In this document: positions 34,442 to 45,082 of the stretch, one piece after another
Layout: every line of letters starts with the position of its first letter
Position numbering within the stretch: position 1 is the stretch's first letter
Source of the DNA: Bidens hawaiensis
Taxonomy: Eukaryota > Streptophyta > Magnoliopsida > Asterales > Asteraceae
DNA: 64,000 nt
Direction of reading: 5' to 3'
NCBI GenBank assembly: GCA_021521415.1
Contig: JAIQDT010004235.1
Coordinates: forward strand, 186,001 to 250,000
Made by a program: the position numbers and the translations under genes
The notes under the pieces: generated by a model
Told to the model about the DNA's origin: nothing
Databases searched by the model: none
The model's input: the letters and a program-made list of their open reading frames with translations, nothing else

Positions 34442-35700
34442 CAATAATCCCTTATCATACAATAGGTACGCGAGTTTCTACACCATCGATTTTCAAAAAT
34501 CACGCACTGTTCTGATCCTCTGCTCCCATCAACTCTGATCCACTGCTTCATCGATTCCGTACACCTTCACCGTCACCGTCCAATGATTGCATCCACTGTC
34601 GTGACCGTCGACGGTACCGTCGTGAACACCATCTTCCTCATCATGCCTTTTTCACAGGTCAGTTGATAAAATTAACCAATTGAAATTGAAATTGTTGAAC
34701 TAATTGATCAATTAAACTTTAAAATTGTCCAATTAATCATCAATTTGAAGTTTCAATTAATCAATTTTGAGTTTTGAGTAAACCCAGTTGCAGACGTTCA
34801 ATATTTTGTTCATATGATCGAATCAATGATAAAATTAACCGTCGATTGACGTTTGTTTGATGATTATGATATTATATTAAGTGATTTCAGTGTTCAATTT
34901 CATGTTTACAGGTGATTAATTTTCTTTTTGTTAGTTTTAGAAGTTCTGAATACCCAGAACTTCTTAGAACTTCTAAAATTTTTTGAACACCCAGAACTTC
35001 TTAGAACGTATTAGAACGTTTAAAGATGTTTATTTTTTTTAACACCCATAACATTTGTGAAAGTATTAGAACGTTTAAAGATGTTCTTTTTTGGCCAGAA
35101 CGTTTAAAGGTCTTCAGTTTTGTTTCAGAACGTTTAAACATAATATTTTGAACACTAATCAGAGCTCGATTGAGTGCATTATTTTAGAAATTCCATAATC
35201 GATTGATGTTTTTGTTAGAATTTCTAAACATTTTTGTTAGAACTTCTAAAGTTTTAGTACAGAACTTTTAAACTTGAACGTTTAAAGGTGTTTGTTTTTT
35301 GTCAGAACGTTTAAATGTATAATGTCTTCATTTTTGTTTAACATCCAAAATAAGTTGCAACTGTAAAATTAAAGGCTCAAATATGTACGGTTAGGAGAAA
35401 AATTGAAGAACAAACAACAATCGTTTGTTTAATTGTTAAAAAAATTGACCGATTGTGTTTGAAGTTTATTCGCAGGTAACAAACATTTTTTATGTTTAGA
35501 TAACTCAATTTAGTTTGATGTCAATCTGTAGTTTAGTTTGATATGGATCGACGATTGAATTATATTGATATGGATGAACGTTGATGAATCAATTGATGAA
35601 TTATATTGTAGAATTAGATTTAGGTTATTTACGATTATGCCACCGCGTAAAATCGACGTTTATAAAACTCGCGTACCTAATGTACGATAAATGATTATTG
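34442..35700. mobile_element. Non-autonomous TIR transposon, ~1.26 kb, inside E3
   Basis: Terminal inverted repeats of about 36-37 bp: left from caataatcccttatc to ggtacgcgagttt, right aaactcgcgtacc to gattattg, about 33 of 37 matching by eye. Flanks tccaata and ttcaata agree at 6 of 7 and may be a degraded duplication. The interior has no coding potential but contains many copies of agaacgtttaaag/agaacttctaaa between 34930 and 35330. Superfamily unresolved. Confidence 0.7.
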
Positions 35701-35828
35701 TTCAATAACCCACCCATATATATATATCCCTATCCTTATTCTTAGAATGTTTCAACGTTCTTTATTACACACCAGATTACAACACACATATTAACACACA
35801 TTACTATTCTTGATTCACTTCGGGGTTC

Positions 35829-36987
35829 TCAATCCTTCATGTATTTCTTCACCATATTGGTCATCTTGTTACATTTTTGAAGAAGCTTATCTCCTATATT
35901 CTTCTTTTTGGCTCCATCAACAGCTACCTTCTTTCTTAGATCATCAGTCTCATGCAAAGCCCTATCAAGATGCTCTTCTTGGGACTGTGGGATCTCGTTT
36001 GGGTATCCATATCGAGGTGGCGGATCGCTATACCCCATCATGACAATATTATAGTGGTTCTTGGGGTATGGTGATGATGTCACGTGAGACGGATAGTTGA
36101 AGAAAGCTTCAGCCGCTTCATTTTGCTTGCGTATCTCATTTGCTTGCTCTTCGACTGACGGAATCGTGCCTTGATATGGTGGGAAACTTGATGACGACTT
36201 GTTCTTGTGTTCTTGGAGGTATTGCATGTATGGGTCCATAGAGCCATAGCTTGGATTCTTGTGAAAGAACGGTTGCACACATCCTTGTCCAGGCGGGCAG
36301 TCACAATCGGACGGTTCCTCCATTGGTGTTACTTCATTGGGATTTCTTCCTCGGGGCCCTCTTCCTATTTCGGGTCTTCCTCCTCGTCAGGATCTTCCTC
36401 CTCCATCAACTGGGCAGTCTCTTTCACTATATGGTGCATACGGAAACTCTCATACGGCATCATAACCCTCATCTTCGGCTTTCGAGAAGGTCCATCATAA
36501 TTGTTGTGGTGAGAATCAACTGGGTCAAAAGCAGAGGTTCTAGTGTACCATCTTCTTTGGCCGGAGTGGCATTGCATCCAATCGGACGAGTCGGACTCGG
36601 TTTCCTCCTTGATTTGCTTGTTGGAGAGGAATGCATATGACTAATGAGGATTCAGTGGTTGGTATGTCGGAACATCAGACGGATGATACGTCGAGATCTC
36701 AGATGGATGATACGTCGGGATCTCGGATGGGTGGTACATCGGTATGCTTGATGGATAACTTGAGTGTCTTGGGGGATCGTTCCTTGTATTGGTGGACTAT
36801 CGGGTAAGTTGATCGGACACAGTTCGGTTCCAGGGAAGTACATCGGTTTCGTTCGGTTGATCGGGTGGTCTTGATTGAAGAAGGATTCGTAGTAGTCCTC
36901 ACTCATATTGTCCTTCGGTAAGGGTTCGGGAATTCCAGCTCTTCTCGCGTCTCTCATGAATCCATCCATTATCTTCTTGAATGACAT
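35829..36987 (-). pseudogene. E3 extra ORF between primer site and gag
   Basis: Begins MSFKKIMDGFMRDARRAG at 36987. Conserved-looking N-terminus (NMSEDYYESFFNQD, KPMYFPGTELCPI), then a 9-residue tandem repeat of the type TYHPSEI reached by a frame change near 36775, an acidic stretch (MEEEDPDEEEDPK), a Pro/Tyr/Gly-rich middle (MMGYSDPPPRYGYPNEIPQ) and a Lys-rich helical C-terminus (KNIGDKLLQKCNKMTN). Interrupted by one frameshift and two stops. It has none of the Gag, protease or polymerase motifs. Function unknown. E4 has a different-looking ORF in the same place. Confidence 0.65.
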
Positions 36988-37145
36988 CTATAGGTTGAGT
37001 GGTTTAGATTGAGGAGGGATAGAAAAGGTTTACCAGCCTATCTTATCCCTATTTAATTTAAACAAGTAATAAATATATTTTTCTTATTCACTTGGATCGA
37101 AGCTTAGGTGTTATCTTTTAATACCTAATTCGCTTAGATCGATAA

Positions 37146-37156
37146 CTCTGATACCA
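37146..37156 (-). other. E3 primer binding site (initiator tRNA-Met)
   Basis: TGGTATCAGAG on the minus strand, five bases from the LTR start at 37162. The match stops after 11 bases. Confidence 0.87.
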
Positions 37157-38775
37157 ACACTTGTCACACCCCAGACCACGGCCTAGGCGTATGACACATA
37201 TGTTGGTACCACATTTGCAACTAAATCAGAGTTACATGTTTAAAGAGGAAGTCTATATTATATGTGGATTTAAATATAATACTTCATTAACAAAAGACGG
37301 GATTAAAAGTTCCCGTTTAGTGTTTGAGTAAGATTACTTGTCATTTACAAAAACCACCATTTATAATTTAAAGTTTAACAAAACATTCCGAGCCATCGGA
37401 TATCCTATGCACTTCGAGCCTCCAAGCTCCTATTCTTGATTACCTGCAAAATGTTTAAAAATACGTCAGCATCACATGCTAGTGAATATGCTGACGCAAA
37501 AATATTTTATTTTACTTGATTACCCCTTCGAGTCATAACTTAGGTATGACCCATCGTGGCTTAGGAATAATCAATCTTTTAAAACAAACACAATTATAAA
37601 CTTAAGTCTCACACAAGACACCCCAGCAAACACCGCAACGTTCGACATTACTTAGGTACCATACGTATACACATGGTCAGTCACACTCGGACGAACTTAG
37701 GTTCGACCCATTGTGGCGGAGGTCATGACCAAGTGTGGTGCAGTGTGCCCACCGTGTTTTTACCACGTATGTAAGGATCCAAACAAACGTATACGACATC
37801 CTGAGGGCTAGCGATTACTTTTGTTTATAACATTTTAGAGACACGTAGTCCCATGTAATTCATATCATTTATTTTGACTCGATTAAAGTTTAATAAGTTG
37901 AGCGTATTCACCTTTTCTTTTGGATCAGCTTCAATACATTGTCCGAGAGTCTTTCCCTTTTCTTTGCTATCTTGCATCTATAGTACGAGTATAACATTTT
38001 GTTAGTCGGATATTCAATCCAGCTTAAGACCTCTAGTCTATTTTTATAATCTTTACTTCGATTATATTTTCTTTATGAACCTTTAGTTCAAAACATTATT
38101 TCTTTGCTTTAAACCTTTAGTTTAAAAGTATCTTTTCTTTTATAAGTTAAAACTCTTTCTTTTTAACTTATTTTCTTTTATGTTCTTTTATAACATAAAC
38201 ATTTTACTTTTCTTTTAAAACCCTTTTTTCTTTAAGAAACGTATACATTCTTTTCTTTATTATCTAAGATTATAATAATTAAAACTTAAATAACATATAT
38301 AACAAAGATTCATATCATAACCATATTTCTTTCTGTCTTTTCTTTGTTATGATTTCTTTTGTTTATCGAGGTATCGAGTATATCCTCGACTTAGGGTTTT
38401 AAGCCTTTTAATAATTTATTATTATTTTATTCAGGCATTATGCATACCTTGGTTGTCTTATAAAAACCCTACACAATCGAGCAACACTTCGACGCCGCTT
38501 TGTTTTATTTATCTTATTGATCAACACTTTCTTTGACACGTTTACCGAGGCACCAAATCTTCACGGCACATACTTCGAGATGGTCTTCGGGTCGTCTTGG
38601 CCTTCAATATAATAACGTCGGTACTTTGAGGTTTTGCACATAGATCGAGGAAACGTCGGTATTTGGCACAGTTATCGAGGAAGGCTTGCACGAACTTTGA
38701 GGTAGTCTGAGAGAGTATATTTTAAAGAGAGAAAGAGCTGATGTTTTGGTGTGAGGAGAGAGAGAGCCCAAAGCC

Positions 38776-38789
38776 CTCTATTTATAGGC
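38776..38789 (-). promoter_or_regulatory. TATA box of E3 LTR
   Basis: GCCTATAAATAGAG on the minus strand, a strong consensus. Transcription toward lower coordinates would include the primer site and the extra ORF. Confidence 0.78.
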
Positions 38790-38880
38790 TGATCAGGGGT
38801 CCTATCGCGATACGCGATGGCCCCTTAATCAGCCCGTCGCGTATTGCGACCTAGATTGTTGTGCTGCCATATAGGCTTGC

Positions 38881-38944
38881 CACGTGGCGACAAGTGGCAG
38901 ACGTGATGCCACGTGACAGACGTTGTGTCACGTGTGGACACGTG
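38881..38944 (-). promoter_or_regulatory. G-box (CACGTG) cluster in E3 LTR promoter
   Basis: CACGTG at 38881, 38910, 38929 and 38939, 95-160 bp upstream of the TATA box in transcription sense. The left LTR has five copies (28491, 28501, 28520, 28530, 28542) but no TATA box. G-boxes are bound by plant bZIP/bHLH factors of light, abscisic acid and stress responses; that they work here is inference. Confidence 0.65.
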
Positions 38945-39120
38945 GCAGGCCACATGCCCTGCCTGTCAGACAACCCATCACGATACGTGGTGGGTTTTCC
39001 TTCTCGATGGGTCAGGATATCAGAATGTTCAATTTAAAACCTAGAGTTTAGAATTTGTCATTTTTGGTCCTTTATCTTTTAAACTTGGTATTTCTAACCC
39101 GAAACTTTCACGATCTTACA

Positions 39121-41066
39121 TTCTTTTTACACACATAGCACAAACACACTCAAAATAACTCAGATGCGTATATTCAGGTAGCATAGCGAGACATGGATGT
39201 TAATAAAACTCATGCAGTCAACAACAGGGTGACTCTCTTTTTGGCTTCACGAGGTCTGTTTTGGTTAGTATAATACAATAGTTGGTACATATAATATATA
39301 ATAATTGGAATGAGATGTGAATGTTGTTAAGAGGCAAGGACCGTAGTTGGTAACTTGGCATTATTCAAAGCCATCCTTAGGTTGATGGATTGAATCCGGC
39401 GTGTCAGATTTATTTTTTATTGTAAAAATATGTTAATTTGTATTAACTTGGTATAATGATGTAATTAACTTAAGTGAATTGTTAAGATCTATTAGTTTAT
39501 AAGTCGCCGCCGCATCTCGCAAATTTGACTTTCTTTAAATTAACCGGCCTGGTTTCATCCTGAACCTGGCCTCAGAACTCAACTTAAGCACAAAAATAAC
39601 AAAGTGGGTTGAAAGTAACTTAAAAGTTTATATGAATCAAAGTCAAATACTACATTTAATAAAATTTTAAATTACACATTTTATTTTATTTATAAGCGAA
39701 ATAACCGAACCAAAACCACAAAACTGAAAACTAAACGAAACCTAAACCAACTAAAGCCAAAAACCAAATAAACTCAAACCGTTACCGAACCAACTAAAAA
39801 ACCAAATATAATCGAGACCGAAACCGAGCTGAAACCATAAAACATAAACCAAACCTAAACAACACTGAACTGAAACCAAAATTCTAATTAAATCAAACTG
39901 AAACGAAGCAAAACGAAACTAAAAAAAGTTATACTAAATCGAAACAGAAAATCAAGTAAATTGAAACCGAACCGAGACTAAAAGTCCAACTTTAAAAAAC
40001 CAAACAAATTAAAACAGAGCTGAAACAAAACCAACAACCAAAAAAATTGGACCAAAAGGAAACCAAAAAAATCAAAAATAAAACTGAAAAACTTAAACCG
40101 AAAGGGTTGTTACCGGTTATTACCCTATACTTTGACATTGGTCAAACACGAATTGAACCACTTTTAAACTGGACAAAACCAAACTGGTTATATTGAATCT
40201 TGTTAACTGTCCGATTAATACTTATTTATGTTTACATACACAGTTCTTCGTTACTCTAATATCGTCTTCGATTATTAAACCACCACTTGAATGAGTTGGC
40301 CGATATTGTGGAGCTAAGTTAGGAGGTAAAGTACTATTTGAACGTGTGCCACTTACCACCAATGTCTTTGCTAATTTATTTCATGAGAATTTTTGAATTT
40401 AAGAAATTTGAAAGGCCAATGATCATTATAAATTAGTTGGTCAGACTTGACTTTGACATATCTAGCTCAAATCTGTTTTCAAACAACTTTGACTTTTTCT
40501 GTTCAAATTTTTTTCTTTTTGGCAACTTTTGACTTTTTAGAAGCCAATGGTTTCTAATAGAAACTCGTACTTGTTAAATTCTTCTTATATGGCAGTTGCG
40601 GTGGTGGAGACCATGGAGGTTATCAAAGATCATAGTTTTGTCATTTGAGGATCGTGTTGAGCGGGGTAAAATGGTCAATCAGTATGTTTGGAATTTTGGT
40701 GGCCTTTTAAAGATTGGAAGTAATTTGAGCATTTTAGATGCTAATGACGTAGGAAATATTCTCAAATCTTGTCTACAAAAAAATAGATGAAGCAACTCAA
40801 AGTAAAATCATAACTTATATTAGATACATTTTTCTATTCTTCCATTCAAGTAAAATCATAACTTATTGGATGAAGCAAGTGGATGTTCGGTTCGGGCTCA
40901 TTGAGTTGGGCCATAATGGAATCTAACCCAAAGACTCAGCTGTTTAACTATGTGTTATTTAGGTGGAACAGGTCGTTTGAATACGGGTTGAGTTATGAGC
41001 TTGAAAAGGTGAATATGAGCTAGAAGATCCTCAAATTAGGTAATGTAAAGATTCTTTAAAGCTAAG
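39121..41066. other. Intergenic, with ccgaaaccaaac-type low-complexity tract
   Basis: 39690-40140 is a degenerate purine-rich tract of aaccgaa/aaccaaac motifs, such as is seen in decayed plant MITEs. The remainder, including the 64-codon frame at 40596-40790, shows no recognisable protein. Confidence 0.4.
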
Positions 41067-41071
41067 GGTAT

Positions 41072-42051
41072 TGAAGAGGTAGGTCCCAACAGAGCCCAGT
41101 TGGACCCGCAAGACTCACCTTGAAGAGGGACGTCTGCGCAACTACCAACTGCTTCCGCAGGACCCACCATGCTCAGAGAAGACCTTACGCGCAGTACGCC
41201 AGCTGTTCCCGCAGGGAAAGCCTCCCAATGGTAAAGTACCCCGCTTGTTCCCGCAGTTGCGGATACAAGCCATCAGGGAAGGCTACCCGCACTGATAGCA
41301 AGGCTACACGCACAAGGCACTAACTCGATACTTCAGTAATGTCACCTGAAGGAATGAGCAAGGCGGGAATACTCCCGCCCAAATGAGCCAGTCCATATGC
41401 TTCTGGAAGATCTTTTGTACTATACCTGCCAAGGTATGGGCAAAACAGACGATCTGACCAAAACAGCCCATGAACCAATCACAGGGTGACAGCTCACCGA
41501 CAACAGTACGAGGAGGAGCACCCTCTAGTACTGTTTGTCACTATTAGCCGCTGCCTATTCACCAATCCTTACTATGGGACGTGCGTAGCCTACAGTTGGT
41601 GGAACAGTGCATAGCCGGCAGTAAAGGAACAGTATACAGCCGGCCTTGTCACTATCGGCCGCAGCCTATCCACCAACCAGCATGGCTTGTGCGTAGCCCA
41701 CTGTTGGTAGAACAGGAATAATATTCAGCCGGCTGTACCTTCTTGGAAACCTACCTTCGGCTATAAATACTCCAACACCTTGGAATGGTAAGGACATCAT
41801 CTGATATCTCATTATCTTATCTTCTCTAGCAATCTCTTAATATACACTTATATTCAGAGCAATCTAGTCTGATTCTCACGCCGGAGGGTGGTCACAAGGA
41901 GGAACCCCCCCTTCTCAGTGACGAGCTTACGGTGTCTGTTTTGCAGGTCACCTGAAGAACAACTTTCTTTGCTCGACCTCATCCTCGTGGGAAACATTAC
42001 CTAACCCCCAGATTATCCGTAATCTGCCCGGGGTCAACTAGTGTTTCTTCA
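41072..42051 (+). repeat. Solo LTR of Tat/Ogre type, 980 bp, TSD GGTAT
   Basis: Starts TGAAGAGGTAGG, ends GTTTCTTCA (inverted TGAAGA/TCTTCA). Flanked by ggtat at 41067-41071 and 42052-42056, a perfect duplication. Contains a TATA box (ggctataaatactcc near 41761) and the ttctcacgccggagggtggt segment shared with the Tat-type LTR at 52186-52869. An internal 111-bp imperfect duplication begins at 41537 and 41648. No coding content. Confidence 0.88.
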
Positions 42052-42702
42052 GGTATTTAGGTAATTTGACATCTACCTTTGCAATAATATGTTACATGCA
42101 GGTATCACTTTGAATGGGACCACAAGAAAAAAAAGATTAAGCTCGGAAACCTGATATAATGGTTTTTAGATTTTGATTCATGGTTAATGTTTTCACTGAA
42201 TATGAACATAAATAAGATGTTATAAACTTATATAAGTTATCTTATTGTAATGTTCAGTTTATGCTGATGTATTAAAAGGAACCGTCCATTCGTAAGCTGA
42301 CCTGAAGCCGGCACGTGTGACAATTAAGTTTTCCTTTGATGTGAATGTCCAGAAACTGTATAAAACCACTTTACATATATTTGAAAAGTTATTTTCTTTT
42401 TTAACTCTATATTTAGATTTTCTATTGGCCTTTCCATTATAATTAGTTTATAATTTATATTTATTAGTGATAAAAAGTTATTATAATATTTATATTTATT
42501 AGTGATTAAAACGTATTTAAGTGTATGTTGTTAAAAGTGTTATTAATATTCATTGTATTATTAATAACATGTGATAATTTTGTTATAATTTCCATTATAA
42601 CTGATTAATTGTATATGTAAGAACTATGATATACATAGACAACGCTAATGCTACTAACTAGAAAACTTAAAAAAAAAATAGAACAATAAAAATAGTAAGA
42701 AA
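42052..42702. other. Intergenic, nothing recognised
   Basis: AT-rich sequence with no supported gene or repeat structure. Confidence 0.4.
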
Positions 42703-42987
42703 TCTATATTCTATACAATATATTGATAGATAATTGAAAAGTAAACATAAATGAGTAACGTCTTTCAAGTTGTCTTTTGACCTTAGACAACTCAACCACT
42801 TTGTCTCATTACCATTGTTTTTACTCAATCTCCATTAACATCTCTTGCATTAACCTACATAGATTAAGGTGCTTGTCACAAACCGTATAAATGCCTTTGA
42901 ATTTTCGTTGCATCTCCACCACAAAGTAAACTCATACGATTAAATACCCATTGTGTTCCCGCCGTAACGCGCGAGCTCACTTACTAG
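42703..42987 (+). mobile_element. Possible small Helitron
   Basis: The right end reads cccgccgtaacgcgcgag, an imperfect short hairpin, then tcacttactag followed by T: the hairpin plus CTAG|T layout of plant Helitron 3' ends. The proposed left end is the A|TCTATATTC at 42703, typical but weak. It leaves no target duplication by nature. No helicase gene, so non-autonomous if real. Confidence 0.35.
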
Positions 42988-45082
42988 TATATGTAACACA
43001 TATAACATTTATTTTGGTATCATAAACAAATTACTATTCTACCGCGGTGGTAGTATTTCTCCATTATTTCTTTGTGATGATGAATGATGATGGTGACCAA
43101 GGTCGAGTCTCGTACCTCTCAACAAATCCAATGTTTTTTAGAGCCCCAAACACTAGAACAATTAAAGGCCAATATAAAAAACAATAATAATAATCTCTTT
43201 ATATTTCACCCACCTCTTTTCTATTTCTATTTGTCTATTCGGTAGTTTTTTTTAACTAATCTTAAATTAAATTATGTATTAATTCAATGATTATTTTGTT
43301 AAAAAATAACAATTTAAGCATGTGTTCCTAATTAGCGCTCAAAACTTGTTTCGTGTTTGTAAGATTAATATTCAGACATTATCTTATCCAATTTATTTTT
43401 TCTCGAAATTAAAATGATATAGGTGCATCAAATTTTGTAAACGTCAATGTTAAAAAAAGACCAATATGTGTGTTGTTTTCCACATGATGTTTTCAGTATT
43501 CTCCGATCAAGTTGCATCATGACGTGTTTCAACATATTTAAATTGTTGTTGTATTTTTTAAAGACCAAAAAAAAAAATCATGTACTATGTTATATAAAAT
43601 AGAGTATCTAAAGAGAACTGAAACTATTTTAGTTAAAAATTCAACCTATTCATTTAATTGAATGTGAAGCCAAGTGAATTTTTTTTTTTTTGAAAATTAC
43701 AACTCTAAATTTTATAGAAAAGTTTTTACTCGGTTTAGATCACCAAAATTCATGGGCCGGCCCTGCATATTTTAATATGTTAACATTTATCTTACAAAAG
43801 AAATATCATAAAAACGAACAATTTATTCAATTTAATTTAAGTATACACTATTATGCTTTTAATTAAAAGTGAAACACATTTTGTGATTATTATATATATA
43901 TGACCCATCATCACAAGTTGGTTTTGAATGTTTTGTGGAAAACCGATGGGCAAAAACATCCCTCAAAAAGGGCTCCTACCCACAATGGTAAGAACATGGT
44001 AAAGCGTCAAAAACATCCAAAATCATTATCTAGATACCAACTAATCGTGGGTGGGCCCTTCATTCAATTTGTGTTTCGTACCCGGTCACCTTACTGGGTT
44101 ACTGGTCGGACCGGTTCGACCGGAATAAGAATCGGATAACTTCGTTTCAGTTAAAAAATTCAGAAAATCGAAACGTTTAAAATTTTTGGAAAGTTAACTA
44201 TAAATTACAATGTGTATTTATGTATTAAAGTTGGTATCACATTATATATACAATTTCTTTAAACATAAACATTTATATAGTTTATTTATATTAAATATAA
44301 ACTTGTTACAATTTCCTATAATATCTTATAGACAAGATTTGTTTACTTTCCCCATAATATCCACATACTCAATTCAAACCATACTCCCATTTTCATATTG
44401 AATATCTCCTTCACTCTCTTTCTCTCGTTGAAGTTTGCATTTTATTTTTTATTTTTTCAGCTACAACATTTTCAAGAACAAAGAACATTCATCTTCAAGT
44501 TTCACTTTGTTTTTCACTTTTTTGTATATCAAATAGATCTGCAATAACTCGTAAGAGTATTGAAGAAGTGGAAAACTACCAGTTTAGTCTCAAAATAGAG
44601 AAGTATAGGTTCGATCAGTTCATCCGACAATCACTTGTAACAGGCCGAGTTTTTTAGAAACGAGCCATAAGGTGTTAACTGGATCGCTTGTGTCACCGAT
44701 TATTCCCATTCCAACCGGTCGGACCGGCCGGTCCGGTACAAGTTTAAAAACATTGTAAATAAGTAAAGACTAAAGAGGGATCTCCATCCAAGGGTGGTGG
44801 TTTTTTACTTTTTTTTTATCTAGGTTACTTTTGAAACATTAAGTAGACAGTTATACGGTCACATCATAACAGAAGACCAAACATTAAAATAAATTATAAT
44901 AGTCAAACCAATTTGAATTATTGACGTTTGAATAATAATAAAAACAAAATGTTTGAAAAAGCAAAATCTGTGGTGAAGTGGATACAAGGATCTGAAGTGA
45001 AGAAGAGGGTTTAAGGAATTATTCTATAATTAAAACCATAACATAATATTCATTCCACCAACCAACCAAACAAATCTCATGT
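42988..45082. other. Intergenic upstream of aspartate kinase, transposon traces
   Basis: Contains a gggccggccctg sequence at 43754-43765 like a hAT/Tip100 terminus, and palindromic ggtcggaccggttcgaccgg-type blocks at 44105-44125 and 44710-44735 that probably bound a decayed transposon. The pyrimidine-rich stretch at 44400-44530 could be a leader for the kinase gene, but no first exon with a transit peptide was found here. Confidence 0.4.

Larger units (their letters stand above)
37162..39120 (-). repeat. E3 5' LTR (right copy), 1959 bp
   Basis: Starts tgtcacacccc, ends gatcttaca. Keeps the complete promoter missing from the left copy: TATA box at 38776-38789, tcgcgatacgcgatgg palindromes at 38810-38860 and four CACGTG boxes at 38881-38944. 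Differs from the left copy by scattered substitutions plus two large indels. Confidence 0.9.

Noticed and set aside
40596..40790. 64-codon frame as a gene
   Set aside because: No recognisable motif, intergenic AT-rich surroundings and no splice or promoter context.
43900..44139. 79-codon frame upstream of aspartate kinase as its first exon
   Set aside because: Sequence is Lys/His-rich and continues into ggtcggaccgg transposon-like palindromes; it does not resemble a transit peptide and has no donor leading to 45083.
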